Notes: generated from the letters alone by a model not told the origin. A stretch of 64,000 nucleotides of DNA from Paenibacillus sp. JNUCC-31 (GCF_014844075.1 NZ_CP062165.1:4278001-4342000); one strand, 5' to 3'; shown: positions 18,030 to 26,533, counted from the first letter of the stretch. Numbers and translations are program-made.

Positions 18030-18246
18030 GCGTACGTAACAGCGAGTAGGAAACTTTTCTGTGATGCTATAAAATCCATTAACCAAATAAAGCAATGGAG
18101 GAAGACTCTACGTTCGCAGGGGATCATTCGTTCTGAAGTACGACAAGGCCAGTCCTTTTTCTGGAGTGGATGGAAATCAAAATAGCTGTCGAGACTTTCT
18201 CGACAGCCGGGGAGGTAGGGGCCATTACCATAATGGCTCCTTTTTT
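18030..18246 (+). ncRNA. Orphan hairpin-rich stretch ending in a terminator
   Basis: This stretch lies between two terminators and has no gene I can support. It holds a 9-bp hairpin, GCTGTCGAG 18185-18193 with CTCGACAGC 18199-18207, and then a terminator. A 13-codon frame starting ATG 18095 (MEEDSTFAGDHSF) has no ribosome site. It could be a small RNA, a leader peptide unit, or a remnant; it matches no riboswitch class I know. Confidence 0.35.
18218..18246 (+). terminator. Terminator with no obvious gene upstream
   Basis: GGGGCCATTA 18218-18227 pairs with TAATGGCTCC 18231-18240, with one G-U pair and a CCA loop, followed by TTTTTT. It points to a forward transcript that ends here. Confidence 0.75.
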
Positions 18247-18349
18247 GACACTCGATATTCTATCCTCTCACCGAATGTCGTTACTTCCTTTTCACATACC
18301 ATATTCCGTTGTGATATACCCAATGATGCTGCTCAACAAAGGGCAATCC

Positions 18350-19189
18350 TTACGCTTTCCGCTGTCCGAAGAGTGGTCTCAATGTCGCCAATCCCACAAT
18401 CCCGATTACTAGACTTATCCATGGAGCCAGTGTAAATACGGGAAGTCTGTCACGCAGCGGATAACCTACAAACAAGACCAGCACAACGATGACGATATAA
18501 ATGACGATTCCGCGAAGGTTGATTTGCGGTCTGGAAGTCTTGTCTGCTCCGTGATCGTCAGGCCGCTCAGCGAGACGACGAAGCATTTCTACCAATGCAA
18601 TTCCGCCAACCGCCGCTACGATTAGCGAGAACAGGCTGATATGGTTAAAAGGTTCCGTATCTCCACCTGTCCAGCCGACAAATAGCCCTGCCCCACCCTG
18701 AATCAGCATGACAAAAGACAAAGCAGCCCAGGAAATCATGGCATACCACTTGGGCGTGCGTCTGACCTGCTCCGGTGTCTCCGAGGATTCGGTTTCATCC
18801 GCTGATTCTTTTTTCTTGGCGGAAGTATTTTGTGTATTCGATTTGTTCCGGCTGCCGGATGCAGCTGTACTTGAAGCTCCGGATGGTTGAACCTTGGAAT
18901 GGCCAGCAGTGGCATCCTGTGTATGCTCATCAACACCAAGCCGCGAATGGATATCCTGTTCCAGATCAGGCCCGTATAATTCACGAGCAGGCTGTCCCTC
19001 ACGCTGAGCTTGTACGATGGCTTTTCCTGCATAGAGAATCCATTCTTCCTGCGTTCTCTCGTCAGCAGGTGCATGGCGCGCAATGGTGCTGATCTGGTCG
19101 AACAGCTTTACATTTTCAGGCGTCATTTTACTCATTTCGGTCATTTGGCGATTCTGTATTTCTTTCAACTTTTTATAGGAAATTCCCAA
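18350..19189 (-). CDS. DUF1129-like membrane protein
   Basis: The 279-residue protein has a soluble N-terminal helical region (PENVKLFDQI, AQREGQPARELYGPDLEQDI) that fits the DUF1129 family. A Ser/Lys/Glu-rich linker follows, then four hydrophobic segments beginning WYAMISWAALSFVML, ISLFSLIVAAVGGIAL, GIVIYIVIVVLVLFVGY and PWISLVIGIVGLATL. The TTG start at 19189 is chosen because GGGGGAG lies six bases upstream; longer in-frame starts have none. A 39-residue membrane peptide gene lies 95 bases upstream on the same strand. Function unknown. Confidence 0.75.
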   Translation of the reverse strand: MGISYKKLKEIQNRQMTEMSKMTPENVKLFDQISTIARHAPADERTQEEWILYAGKAIVQAQREGQPARELYGPDLEQDIHSRLGVDEHTQDATAGHSKVQPSGASSTAASGSRNKSNTQNTSAKKKESADETESSETPEQVRRTPKWYAMISWAALSFVMLIQGGAGLFVGWTGGDTEPFNHISLFSLIVAAVGGIALVEMLRRLAERPDDHGADKTSRPQINLRGIVIYIVIVVLVLFVGYPLRDRLPVFTLAPWISLVIGIVGLATLRPLFGQRKA

Positions 19190-19284
19190 TGATTGCTCCC
19201 CCTGTCTACACACGTTCTGATCCCCGGCGATCTGGAGACCCTGACGGTATTTTAGTATACGGGAAGGGCTCTCGTTTCGCAAAG

Positions 19285-19404
19285 TCATTCCTTATAAAAC
19301 AACTGTTTGTGATTCGCCCATAGCCCTGCAAAGGCCAGAATGACACAGGTGCACAGCAGCACCAGTTTTCCGTGATTGCGAATCCATTCCAAGATGTGTT
19401 CCAT
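19285..19404 (-). CDS. Small single-span membrane protein
   Basis: A 39-codon reverse-strand gene reads MEHILEWIRNHGKL, then a hydrophobic VLLCTCVILAFAGLWA segment and a charged tail ending YKE. AAAGGA lies eight bases before its ATG. The layout (short amphipathic start, one transmembrane helix, short tail) and the good ribosome site support it, as does its place just upstream of the DUF1129 gene on the same strand. I recognise no family. Confidence 0.55.
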   Translation of the reverse strand: MEHILEWIRNHGKLVLLCTCVILAFAGLWANHKQLFYKE

Positions 19405-19602
19405 GAGTTCAATCCTTTCACCGGAAGAGTCGAAAGGCAAATGTTGCCTGTGATATATGGTCTATGTTCCCCTTGGCTCGTCGTAAATATGCGTAGGGTT
19501 CCGTCCATTTCCAACGATTGTGTGAAGCATGAATAAAGTGCAGCCGATTCCACCACAATAGTAGCATTTCCAACAGAAACCAGGGATTGGAGTGTGCCAG
19601 AT

Positions 19603-19839
19603 ATGGATCAACAAACGGAACAATTAACCAGGAAGCTGCTGTTAAACAGTAATTCTCGTGGAGTTACGGATGAGGTTGTGCCTATGGAAGAGACGTTGGA
19701 AGATACTGAATATGCCGAAGAATACACTGAAGGCACCTTTCCGTCAGGAAGCTTCTGGGAAGGCTCTAACTCGGCACATGAACAGGATTGGCAGGGACGG
19801 GTGGAGACCCATGAGATGTTCCGACGGAGCTACGAATAG
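19603..19839 (+). CDS. Small acidic protein of unknown function
   Basis: The 78-residue product is rich in Glu, Thr and Ser (EETLEDTEYAEEYTEG) and ends in VETHEMFRRSYE. ATG 19603 has GGAG ten bases upstream; GTG 19594 is an alternative giving three more residues. A good terminator at 19955 supports transcription. It has no cysteine or hydrophobic segment, so it is probably a soluble cytoplasmic or spore-associated protein; that is inference. Confidence 0.6.
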   Translation: MDQQTEQLTRKLLLNSNSRGVTDEVVPMEETLEDTEYAEEYTEGTFPSGSFWEGSNSAHEQDWQGRVETHEMFRRSYE

Positions 19840-19954
19840 CTGTCACGACACATATTAAGTTCCCAATACAAGTGCTATCAGGCCACCTTCGACAAGAGGC
19901 TCGGCGCGCAAGTTATTCGCCTGTCTCACTTATATACAAGCTTAGGAATGATTC

Positions 19955-19988
19955 GAGTCAGCTGCTGTCAGCATGGCTCATTTTTTTT
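19955..19988 (+). terminator. Terminator after the small acidic protein
   Basis: GAGTCAGCTG 19955-19964 pairs with CAGC and TGGCTC (19969-19979, one bulged A), followed by A and eight T. Confidence 0.7.
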
Positions 19989-20045
19989 GGGATATCCCGA
20001 TAAAATGTGGACAAGCAGCCTCTTGGAAAAGGACATTTCCTCACG

Positions 20046-20074
20046 TTGACTTGAGGATCACAGGATGATAATAT
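20046..20074 (+). promoter_or_regulatory. Strong sigma-A promoter of the esterase gene
   Basis: TTGACT 20046-20051, exactly 17 bases, TAATAT 20069-20074. The predicted start is near 20081. Confidence 0.75.
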
Positions 20075-20086
20075 ACTAATATCATC
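20064..20086 (+). promoter_or_regulatory. Dyad over the -10 box
   Basis: GATGATA 20064-20070 and TATCATC 20080-20086 are perfect inverted halves separated by nine bases and cover the -10 region and start site, the position of a repressor operator. The regulator is unknown. Confidence 0.45.
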
Positions 20087-20168
20087 TTAATACACATTAA
20101 ACTTATCGGATTTATAGATAATTAAAAAAATGAACAAGAGCAGGGAAGAATGGAAAGGGGAAATGAAC

Positions 20169-20999
20169 ATGGAGCGTCAGATCAGTATTCGTCATGGGCA
20201 GGAGGAATTAACAGCTACGATTCATTATCCGGTTGTGAAAGACATCAAGGAGGAGAATCAACAGAAGCGTGTACCTCTGGCTGTCATTTGTCATGGCTTT
20301 GTAGGAAGCCGGATCGGTGTAGATCGTCTGTTTGTAAAAACTGCTCGTGAGTTGGCCGAAGATGGGTATCTGGTTCTGCGCTTTGATTACATTGGCTGCG
20401 GGGAGAGCAGTGGTGAATATGGCGCAGAGGGACTGGAGTCCATGATTCTTCAGACACGCTCCGTGTTGGATTACGCTGTGAATTGCAGTGATGTAGATCC
20501 AACCCGTGTAACGTTAATCGGTCATAGTCTGGGCGGCGCCGTGGCCCTGCTTACCGCTGTTCGAGACAAACGTGTCAAAAACCTGGTGATGTGGTCGTCC
20601 GTGGGTTATCCATTCAATGACATCGTGAAGATTACAGGAAGGGAAGTTTACGATGAAGGGGTGAAACAGGGTTCTGCCGATTATCTCGGTTATAAGTTCA
20701 CGCCAGCATTTTTTGAGTCACTCGCTGAGCATCAGCCATTCCAGGAAGCCGTTAAGTTCAACGGGGATGTTCTGGTAGTACATGGAACATCGGATGAGAT
20801 TATTCCTGTAGATTACGCATTCCTGTATCAGAAGGTACTCTGGATGCGTCAGGAAGGACGCTGCGACAAGGAGATTATTTTCCAGGGTGATCATACCTTC
20901 TCTTCTGGTAAAGAGCGGGAACAACTGATTACCCGGACGAGAGAATGGCTCGGAGAGCGTCAGAAGATTGAACAGGATTGGCAGCACTGGATGATCTAA
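20169..20999 (+). CDS. Alpha/beta hydrolase, feruloyl-esterase-like
   Basis: The 276-residue enzyme has AVICHGFVGSRIGVDRLF (oxyanion region) and the nucleophile motif IGHSLGGAVAL. Asp in VHGTSDEIIPV and His in FQGDHTFSSG complete a Ser-Asp-His triad. The overall layout resembles Est1E-type cinnamoyl/feruloyl esterases. Three in-frame ATGs occur at 20130, 20163 and 20169; the last has GGAAAGGGG eight bases upstream and is preferred. It has its own promoter with an operator-like dyad. The natural ester is unknown. Confidence 0.85.
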   Translation: MERQISIRHGQEELTATIHYPVVKDIKEENQQKRVPLAVICHGFVGSRIGVDRLFVKTARELAEDGYLVLRFDYIGCGESSGEYGAEGLESMILQTRSVLDYAVNCSDVDPTRVTLIGHSLGGAVALLTAVRDKRVKNLVMWSSVGYPFNDIVKITGREVYDEGVKQGSADYLGYKFTPAFFESLAEHQPFQEAVKFNGDVLVVHGTSDEIIPVDYAFLYQKVLWMRQEGRCDKEIIFQGDHTFSSGKEREQLITRTREWLGERQKIEQDWQHWMI

Positions 21000-21176
21000 G
21001 AGCGATATGGGTGGAGTCTTTGGGTGCCGCTGGAACATCACAGGGACAACATGATCGATCTAAATGGCAACATGGCGTCCGAATGCCAACAGATTGGGAT
21101 GTCTGCTTGGAAAAGCGCCTTCTTCGGGGTAAAATAGAAGAGGTAAGCATCCTATCGTGTCTGGAGGTTGGCAGCA

Positions 21177-21962
21177 ATGACATTACCCGCATTTTTCATT
21201 GCGCATGGTTCTCCCGCACTGGCGGTGGAGAGCAATGACTACACTCACTTCTTGAAACAGCTTGGAGACAGGCTGCCGGCTCCGAAAGCCATTGTTGTAT
21301 TTACGGCGCATTGGGATTGTCCCGAACCGTCCGTCACAATGGATGATACACATCAGACTTTGCATGATTTTTACGGATTTCCATCTAATATGTATACAAT
21401 GGATTACCCTGCACCTGGCCAACCAGATATTGCGAATGAAATCTGCGCTTTGTTCACCCGGAGTAATCTTCCGCATCAACCGATCCGAGGCCGTGGTCTG
21501 GATCATGGGGTATGGGTACCGCTGTTACACATGTATCCAGAGGCCCAGATTCCGGTAATAGCGTTATCCGTGGATTCGCTGCGCTCCCCGCAGGAACAGT
21601 ATGATATAGGCCGGATGCTGGAGCAGCTGCGCCATGATGATGTGCTGATCCTTGGCAGCGGCGGAACGGTCCATAATCTGCGCTTGCTTGGTAGTGACGA
21701 CGAACCGCAAGAATGGGCGGTTGAGTTCGACAACTGGATTGGCGAGCGGCTCACGCAGTGGAATACGAGAGAGCTGTTTCAATATGACAAAAAGGCACCC
21801 CATGCCCGCACGGCTGTTCCATCGTATGGAACGGAGCACATTGCACCCTTGTTCTATGCCATGGGTACAGCGGATATGTCGCGATCTGCAAAACGTCTAT
21901 TTCAGTCGTATCCTTACGGTACGCTCAGTTTGAACTGTTGGCAGTTTGGTGACGGCGCATAA
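21177..21962 (+). CDS. DODA-type extradiol aromatic ring-opening dioxygenase
   Basis: The 261-residue protein resembles the YgiD/4,5-DOPA dioxygenase group of class III extradiol enzymes. It opens with LPAFFIAHGSPALAVESND and carries VFTAHWD, LDHGVWVPLLHMYP and GSGGTVHNLR; their histidines are the expected metal ligands. ATG 21177 follows GGAGG at 21163-21167; an upstream TTG at 21168 is too close to the site. It could cleave catechol-like substrates, which would suit the mhqO genes elsewhere in the window, but the substrate is inferred. Confidence 0.88.
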   Translation: MTLPAFFIAHGSPALAVESNDYTHFLKQLGDRLPAPKAIVVFTAHWDCPEPSVTMDDTHQTLHDFYGFPSNMYTMDYPAPGQPDIANEICALFTRSNLPHQPIRGRGLDHGVWVPLLHMYPEAQIPVIALSVDSLRSPQEQYDIGRMLEQLRHDDVLILGSGGTVHNLRLLGSDDEPQEWAVEFDNWIGERLTQWNTRELFQYDKKAPHARTAVPSYGTEHIAPLFYAMGTADMSRSAKRLFQSYPYGTLSLNCWQFGDGA

Positions 21963-22062
21963 CTTGGAGCAGACAACAGAACGTAAACGGTCTGTGGGTG
22001 TAATTTTGCTAATCTGCTTGTCATTCTGCAAGAAAGACAGACGTTTAGTTGAACAGCAAGAC

Positions 22063-22109
22063 AAAAAGGTTTCTGCAGCCAGCTTGGTGGGCTACAGGAA
22101 CCTTTTTCT
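22063..22109 (+). terminator. Terminator after the dioxygenase gene
   Basis: AAAAAGGTT-CTG-AGCC pairs with GGGCT-CAG-AACCTTTTT, leaving a short loop and a T-rich tail. It may act on both strands. Confidence 0.8.
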
Positions 22110-22140
22110 AACTTGGAAAACTCCTAATACAATACGTTAA

Positions 22141-22353
22141 TTACTTGCGAATCTCGAAGAGCTCACATGCTGTACGCGAATGATAAGCCAGTTCACTAAC
22201 ACTGGACTGCACGACAACCGTGTTATGGTCAAACCGAATAATGACGCCACCGGAATTGATCTGGTGGTTATCTTTAAAAACACGAACCTTATGCTTCATT
22301 TCCATGGCTTCCTGGAAGTCGGCATCGGTTTCAAGACGGCGCTGGGTTGGCAT
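22141..22353 (-). CDS. Small conserved hypothetical protein
   Basis: A 70-residue protein begins MPTQRRLETDADFQEAMEM and continues KVRVFKDNHQINSGGVIIRF-DHNTVVVQSSVSELAYH, ending CELFEIRK. The beta-rich KVRVF, GGVIIRF, VVVQ pattern suggests a small barrel, a little like DUF2187/YkvS, but the likeness is weak. AAGGAG stands before its ATG on the reverse strand. It is a single-gene unit between terminators. Confidence 0.65.
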   Translation of the reverse strand: MPTQRRLETDADFQEAMEMKHKVRVFKDNHQINSGGVIIRFDHNTVVVQSSVSELAYHSRTACELFEIRK

Positions 22354-22454
22354 GTCACGTACTCCTTTAGTTATAATCAATCGCTATGTTCATCATAATA
22401 CGTGTTTCTGTGAATGAGCAAGCGAGACTGAATACATAGGCTTATGAAAGGAAG

Positions 22455-22491
22455 AAAAAAGTCCTGCTCTCCAGGGGGAGGAGAGCAGGAC
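22455..22491 (-). terminator. Terminator of the DoxX gene
   Basis: GTCCTGCTCTCC 22461-22472 and GGAGAGCAGGAC 22480-22491 form a perfect 12-bp stem. On the reverse strand TTTTTT follows (22455-22460). Confidence 0.9.
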
Positions 22492-22511
22492 CAAGTTATT
22501 TAGTCGAATGA

Positions 22512-23051
22512 TTAAGCTGTTTTATGCGTAGGGCTTATCGTTGGTGTGTCTTTAGGCTGGCTGCCTTTATTGCGAGTGAACAATCCGCGGAGGTAAGGCA
22601 GTACCCAACGATCCAGACCGATTTTACCAGCGTTTGCTCCAGCGACCACAAGGAAGATTTCCATTAGAACCAGTTGAGCATTCGTGCTTACGGTTCCCGA
22701 GAAGAGGAACGCGAAGTTCATGACCATGGCCATCAATGCTGCCAGTGTTGTGAAGCATCCAAGAATGAGACCCAAACCTACAAGGAACTCACCGAGAGGG
22801 ATGACGAAGTCGAACAGTCCTGCATTTGGTACTGCGAATTTCTCAAGGAAGGTTGCCCACCAAGCTTGAACTGCCGGATGATCGCCCGTTGCTTTTTCTA
22901 CAGCTCCTGCAAGGAATCCACCTGCTTCAAATCCGCCTGTCAGTTTGCCCCAGCCGTGTGTCATCCAGTCGTAACCGATATACACCCGAAGTACTGTCAA
23001 AATCCACATTGCCACTTTGTTTTCTCTAAGCCATTGGTTGAAGCTGAACAT
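22512..23051 (-). CDS. DoxX-family membrane protein
   Basis: The 179-residue protein has four hydrophobic segments (WILTVLRVYIGYDW, FDFVIPLGEFLVGLGLILG, LAALMAMVMNFAFLF, VLMEIFLVVAGANAG), the pattern of DoxX/YfiD proteins linked to thiol and oxidative stress and to quinone respiration. GRL-like and GE residues sit in place. ATG 23051 has AAGGAG eight bases upstream. Its promoter region holds a perfect TTGTGA-N6-TCACAA palindrome, suggesting oxygen or redox control. Confidence 0.85.
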   Translation of the reverse strand: MFSFNQWLRENKVAMWILTVLRVYIGYDWMTHGWGKLTGGFEAGGFLAGAVEKATGDHPAVQAWWATFLEKFAVPNAGLFDFVIPLGEFLVGLGLILGCFTTLAALMAMVMNFAFLFSGTVSTNAQLVLMEIFLVVAGANAGKIGLDRWVLPYLRGLFTRNKGSQPKDTPTISPTHKTA

Positions 23052-23124
23052 ATAAACCACTCCTTCATGGAATTTAGTGTGTGTTGTTTTTGTTTTTCTA
23101 AGTGATCACCTTTGATGTCTTTAT

Positions 23125-23166
23125 TGTATAGTTCAAAAGTCATCTTGTTTGTGATTATTATCACAA
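23125..23166 (-). promoter_or_regulatory. FNR/Rex-like palindrome with -10 box
   Basis: TTGTGATTATTATCACAA at 23149-23166 is a perfect palindrome. It matches the FNR/CRP core TGTGA-N6-TCACA and also the Rex consensus. On the reverse strand TATACA (23130-23125) is a -10 box with no good -35. The palindrome centre lies at about -40 to -41.5, the classical place of an FNR activator. Which regulator binds cannot be decided by eye. Confidence 0.6.
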
Positions 23167-23385
23167 TCTAGTTCAAATTTTAAGTAAGGTTTGAGAAGTT
23201 CACATTTAGGACTTATTTTCAGCTTGCCTGAAGTTTCAAACGTAAAATACAGGGTACAAAATGCTCCCTTAATCGAAGACAAATGATGCAGTGTGTGATT
23301 AAATGGAAAGAAATACGTGAAATGGTCACCTCATAAGAGCAACTACAGCCTAGATTTCAGCCAAATCGTTCAGGAGGTACATATA

Positions 23386-24450
23386 TTGAAGCAATGGAAA
23401 TGGAACAAAACGACGTCAGCGGCGTCGATGTTCATTCTGGCTATGAGTCTGGTGGCTTGTCAGAACAAGGAGATGGTCCAGAACCCGAATCCGGAACCCG
23501 TTCCAACACCTGTACAGGAACAAGTGACGGAAGAGCCTGCCACGTCTCTCTACACAGCACCACTCACAGGTCTGCCTGTGGATGAAGCGATTACACGCCG
23601 CCCACTGGCGGTCATGATTAACAATGCTCCTGCGGCACGGCCACAGTCAGGTCTGAGTGCGGCTGACATTATTATCGAAGTACTCGCAGAGGGAGGCATT
23701 ACCCGTTTTATTGCGATCTTCCAGAGTGAAGGCGGATCAGAGACGGTCGGACCTGTGCGCAGTATCCGTCCATATCTGATCGAGCTTGGTGAGAGTTACG
23801 ATGGTGTATTAGTTCATGCAGGCGGCAGCCCGGATGCATATTCCATTTTGCAAAAGCAGCAAAAGCAGCATATGGATGAGATCTCGAATGGTGGCCCCTA
23901 TTTCTGGCGTTCCTCCGATCGTAAAGCACCGCATAATCTGTACACGTCGTCGGACAAGCTGAGAGAAGGTGCGGACACCAAGGGCTATAGTCACGATTTC
24001 AAGTCTCCTGTGTATACGTATAACGAAGAAGGTTCTACATCCTCTGGCGAGTTGGCCAAGCGATTCGATATTCATTATTTATTGAAGAGTTACCAGGTCA
24101 CGTATGATTATGATGAAGTTGGCGGACGATATATGAGATTGGTGAACGGAAAGGCAGATCAGGACATGGACAACGACGAACAGATTGGAGCGACCAACAT
24201 TATTGTCGCCGGTGCGAATCATAAGGTGCTCGACAATGTGGGCAGACTGTCGGTGAATCTGGAACAAGGCGGGGAAGCCATGCTGTTTCAGAAGGGAAAG
24301 GTCATTCATGGGCAATGGATAAAGAAACCAGGGGATATTATTCGTTTTGTGCAAAATGGGACGGAAGCTGCTCTGGTTCCTGGAAAGACCTTTATCAGTA
24401 TTGTTCCGAATCAGCCTGACTTTGCAGAGCATGTTGAAATTCAAAATTAA
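23386..24450 (+). CDS. yerB: DUF3048 lipoprotein (YerB-like)
   Basis: The 354-residue protein has a lipoprotein signal with lipobox LVAC and Cys25, then a Pro-rich linker (NPNPEPVPTPVQEQ). The DUF3048 domain follows, with LTGLPVDEAITRRPLAVMINN, RPQSGLSAADIIIEVLAEGGITRF and GPVRSIRPY. This is the YerB family of surface lipoproteins of unknown biochemical role. TTG 23386 is chosen over upstream in-frame codons because AGGAGG lies eight bases before it and the signal peptide then has the right length. Confidence 0.9.
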   Translation: MKQWKWNKTTSAASMFILAMSLVACQNKEMVQNPNPEPVPTPVQEQVTEEPATSLYTAPLTGLPVDEAITRRPLAVMINNAPAARPQSGLSAADIIIEVLAEGGITRFIAIFQSEGGSETVGPVRSIRPYLIELGESYDGVLVHAGGSPDAYSILQKQQKQHMDEISNGGPYFWRSSDRKAPHNLYTSSDKLREGADTKGYSHDFKSPVYTYNEEGSTSSGELAKRFDIHYLLKSYQVTYDYDEVGGRYMRLVNGKADQDMDNDEQIGATNIIVAGANHKVLDNVGRLSVNLEQGGEAMLFQKGKVIHGQWIKKPGDIIRFVQNGTEAALVPGKTFISIVPNQPDFAEHVEIQN

Positions 24451-24666
24451 TCCAATTCCAAGAGAAATGTAAACGCAGTGTAAAATTTCATCATCATTTT
24501 TCCAGTCATTCCAAATAATTAAGATTCATTTCAGATTTATGTGATAAGAATATAAAAAAGGATCATGCCTTATGTACAAACCATGAAACAAATATGATAA
24601 GATATCAAAGGTTGTCATTTCATGTTTCATCGGTTATCGGCAATTTCTCGTAAAGGGGATAGAGCT
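24451..24666 (+). other. Upstream region of the DUF47-pit operon
   Basis: AT-rich sequence with a weak TATGAT-type -10 near 24593 but no matching -35. AAAGGGGATAG before 24667 is the ribosome site. No terminator for the yerB-like gene and no Pho-box pattern was recognised. Confidence 0.35.
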
Positions 24667-25284
24667 ATGAAGCTTAAGAAGAAGAAGGATATATTTTTTG
24701 AGACACTAGAGAACATGGCAGATACGGTCGTGCAAGCGGCTGATTATTTCTCCCAACATGTTTCCAACCTTCAGGATGTGACTCTTTTTGCCAATGAAAT
24801 GAAGAAGTACGAGTCCCAGTGTGATGATTATGTTCATACCATCATTACAGAGCTCAACAAAACATTTATCACGCCGATCGAACGCGATGATATTATGGAA
24901 CTGACAACGACACTTGATGACGTATTGGACGGACTCGAAGCAACGGCTTCCCGTTTCTATATGTACCAACTGACTGATCCGGACGAATATATCGTTCAAT
25001 TCGCTGAAATTTTGCGCCAATCGGCTTACGAAATTCAGAAGGCCATTCATTTGCTGTCTCAGAAAAAATTGCTGGCGATCCGCGAGTACACGATTCGTCT
25101 GAACGATCTGGAAAACCAGGGTGACGAAGTGCTGCGCAACTGTATCAAGAACCTTTTCGCTACCGTGCCTGATCCGATTGAATTGATCAAGCGCAAAGAA
25201 ATCTATGAACGTCTTGAGACGACAACGGATGCTTGTGAACACGTAGCGAATGTGCTCGAATCCATCATCATGCGTAATTCTTAA
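24667..25284 (+). CDS. DUF47 (PhoU-like) protein
   Basis: A 205-residue helical protein of the YkaA/DUF47 family, PhoU-like regulators usually encoded beside low-affinity phosphate transporters. Typical segments are FFETLENMADTVVQAADYF, TPIERDDIMELTTTLDDVLDGLEA and ERLETTTDACEHVANVLESIIMRNS; the acidic E-x3-D motifs bind metals in PhoU relatives. ATG 24667 follows AAAGGGG; an in-frame upstream ATG at 24622 has none. pit starts 14 bases after its stop. Confidence 0.9.
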   Translation: MKLKKKKDIFFETLENMADTVVQAADYFSQHVSNLQDVTLFANEMKKYESQCDDYVHTIITELNKTFITPIERDDIMELTTTLDDVLDGLEATASRFYMYQLTDPDEYIVQFAEILRQSAYEIQKAIHLLSQKKLLAIREYTIRLNDLENQGDEVLRNCIKNLFATVPDPIELIKRKEIYERLETTTDACEHVANVLESIIMRNS

Positions 25285-25298
25285 GGAGCCAGAGAATA

Positions 25299-26288
25299 AT
25301 GGAAACAACGATTTGGGTATTGGGTATAGTCGTCTTCCTTGCACTGGCGTTTGACTTCATTAATGGTTTTCACGATACAGCGAATGCCATTGCAACTTCG
25401 GTTTCGACACGGGCACTGACCCCGCGGCGGGCAATCCTTATGGCTGCAGTGATGAACTTTGTCGGTGCCATGATGTTTACTGGAGTAGCGAAGACGATTG
25501 GGGGAAGTGTAACAGACCCCACCAAGCTGGATAACGGGATTGAGGTCGTCATCGTCACCTTGATCGCCGCGATTATCTGGAATCTCGTTACATGGTGGTT
25601 CGGAATTCCTTCTTCATCCTCGCATGCACTGATTGGTGCTCTTGCTGGTGCTGTACTTGTTGGCGCAGGGGCTGATAAAGTGAAATGGAGTGGATTTATT
25701 GATATCGTCGGAGGATTGTTGTTATCACCTCTGATTGCATTTGCCATAGGTTATGTGGTCATGACGATTCTCAAATATGTTTTTGCGAAACGCAGTCCGC
25801 ATAACGTGAACAAAGGTTTCCGTACGGTCCAGATTTTTACGGCAGCGCTCCAGGCGTTTACACATGGTACGAATGATGCTCAGAAAGCAATGGGGATTAT
25901 TACGTTTGCACTGGTTGCAGCAGGCGTACAGGATCATCTGGATGTTCCGCTGTGGGTTAAGATCTCAGCAGCAACAGCCATGGCTCTGGGTACGTCCATC
26001 GGTGGTTGGAAAATCATCAAAACGATGGGAACCAAAATCTTTAAAATTGAACCGATTAACGGGTTTGCCGCGGATTTGTCAGCTGCATCCGTTATTTTCT
26101 CAGCAACGTTGCTTCATCTTCCAGTGAGTACAACACATGCGATTACATCGGCCATTCTGGGTGTCGGTTCCGCGAAGCGTTTTTCGGCTGTGAAATGGGG
26201 ACTTGCTGGACGTATTATTATTACGTGGTTCATTACGATTCCAATTACGGGGTTGCTCGCAGGTTTGCTGTACTGGATTATGTTCTAA
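25299..26288 (+). CDS. pit: Low-affinity inorganic phosphate transporter
   Basis: The 329-residue membrane protein of the PiT family moves phosphate with a cation. It has the duplicated PiT signature: FINGFHDTANAIATSVSTRAL near residue 20 and QAFTHGTNDAQKAMGII near 185, plus about ten hydrophobic segments. AAGGAG precedes the ATG. The DUF47-Pit pair is standard in Firmicutes; the PhoU-like partner presumably controls the transporter. Confidence 0.95.
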   Translation: METTIWVLGIVVFLALAFDFINGFHDTANAIATSVSTRALTPRRAILMAAVMNFVGAMMFTGVAKTIGGSVTDPTKLDNGIEVVIVTLIAAIIWNLVTWWFGIPSSSSHALIGALAGAVLVGAGADKVKWSGFIDIVGGLLLSPLIAFAIGYVVMTILKYVFAKRSPHNVNKGFRTVQIFTAALQAFTHGTNDAQKAMGIITFALVAAGVQDHLDVPLWVKISAATAMALGTSIGGWKIIKTMGTKIFKIEPINGFAADLSAASVIFSATLLHLPVSTTHAITSAILGVGSAKRFSAVKWGLAGRIIITWFITIPITGLLAGLLYWIMF

Positions 26289-26363
26289 CAAAGTTATCCC
26301 GGAAGCATTCGGGGTTACAGAGTTAACAGACAAACTGTTCATAACTGTGTGAATATCGGGATA

Positions 26364-26497
26364 TGTGGACAATTATACAACCATAATGAAGAGACGCCTG
26401 TGCATGAACATGTGGACAGGCTGGATATGTGGATAGCCATCCGTGGAATGATAAACCAAAAGAAGATATTCCTGTGGATACAGGAAACTGTGGATAG
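26364..26497 (+). other. Group of five DnaA-box-like 9-mers
   Basis: TGTGGACAA 26364, TGTGGACAG 26411, TGTGGATAG 26428, TGTGGATAC 26473 and TGTGGATAG 26489 all point the same way. Each differs from the reverse DnaA box TGTGGATAA at one or two positions. They lie in the pit-corA spacer. Confidence 0.5.
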
Positions 26498-26508
26498 GGA
26501 AATGAGAG

Positions 26509-26533
26509 AAGCCAACAGGGTTGGCTTTTTTTG
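26509..26533 (+). terminator. Terminator after pit
   Basis: AAGCCAAC 26509-26516 and GTTGGCTT 26520-26527 pair over an AGG loop and a run of T follows. Confidence 0.85.

Noticed and set aside
18166..18435. 89-codon forward frame
   Set aside because: It crosses a strong terminator and overlaps the DUF1129 gene on the other strand.
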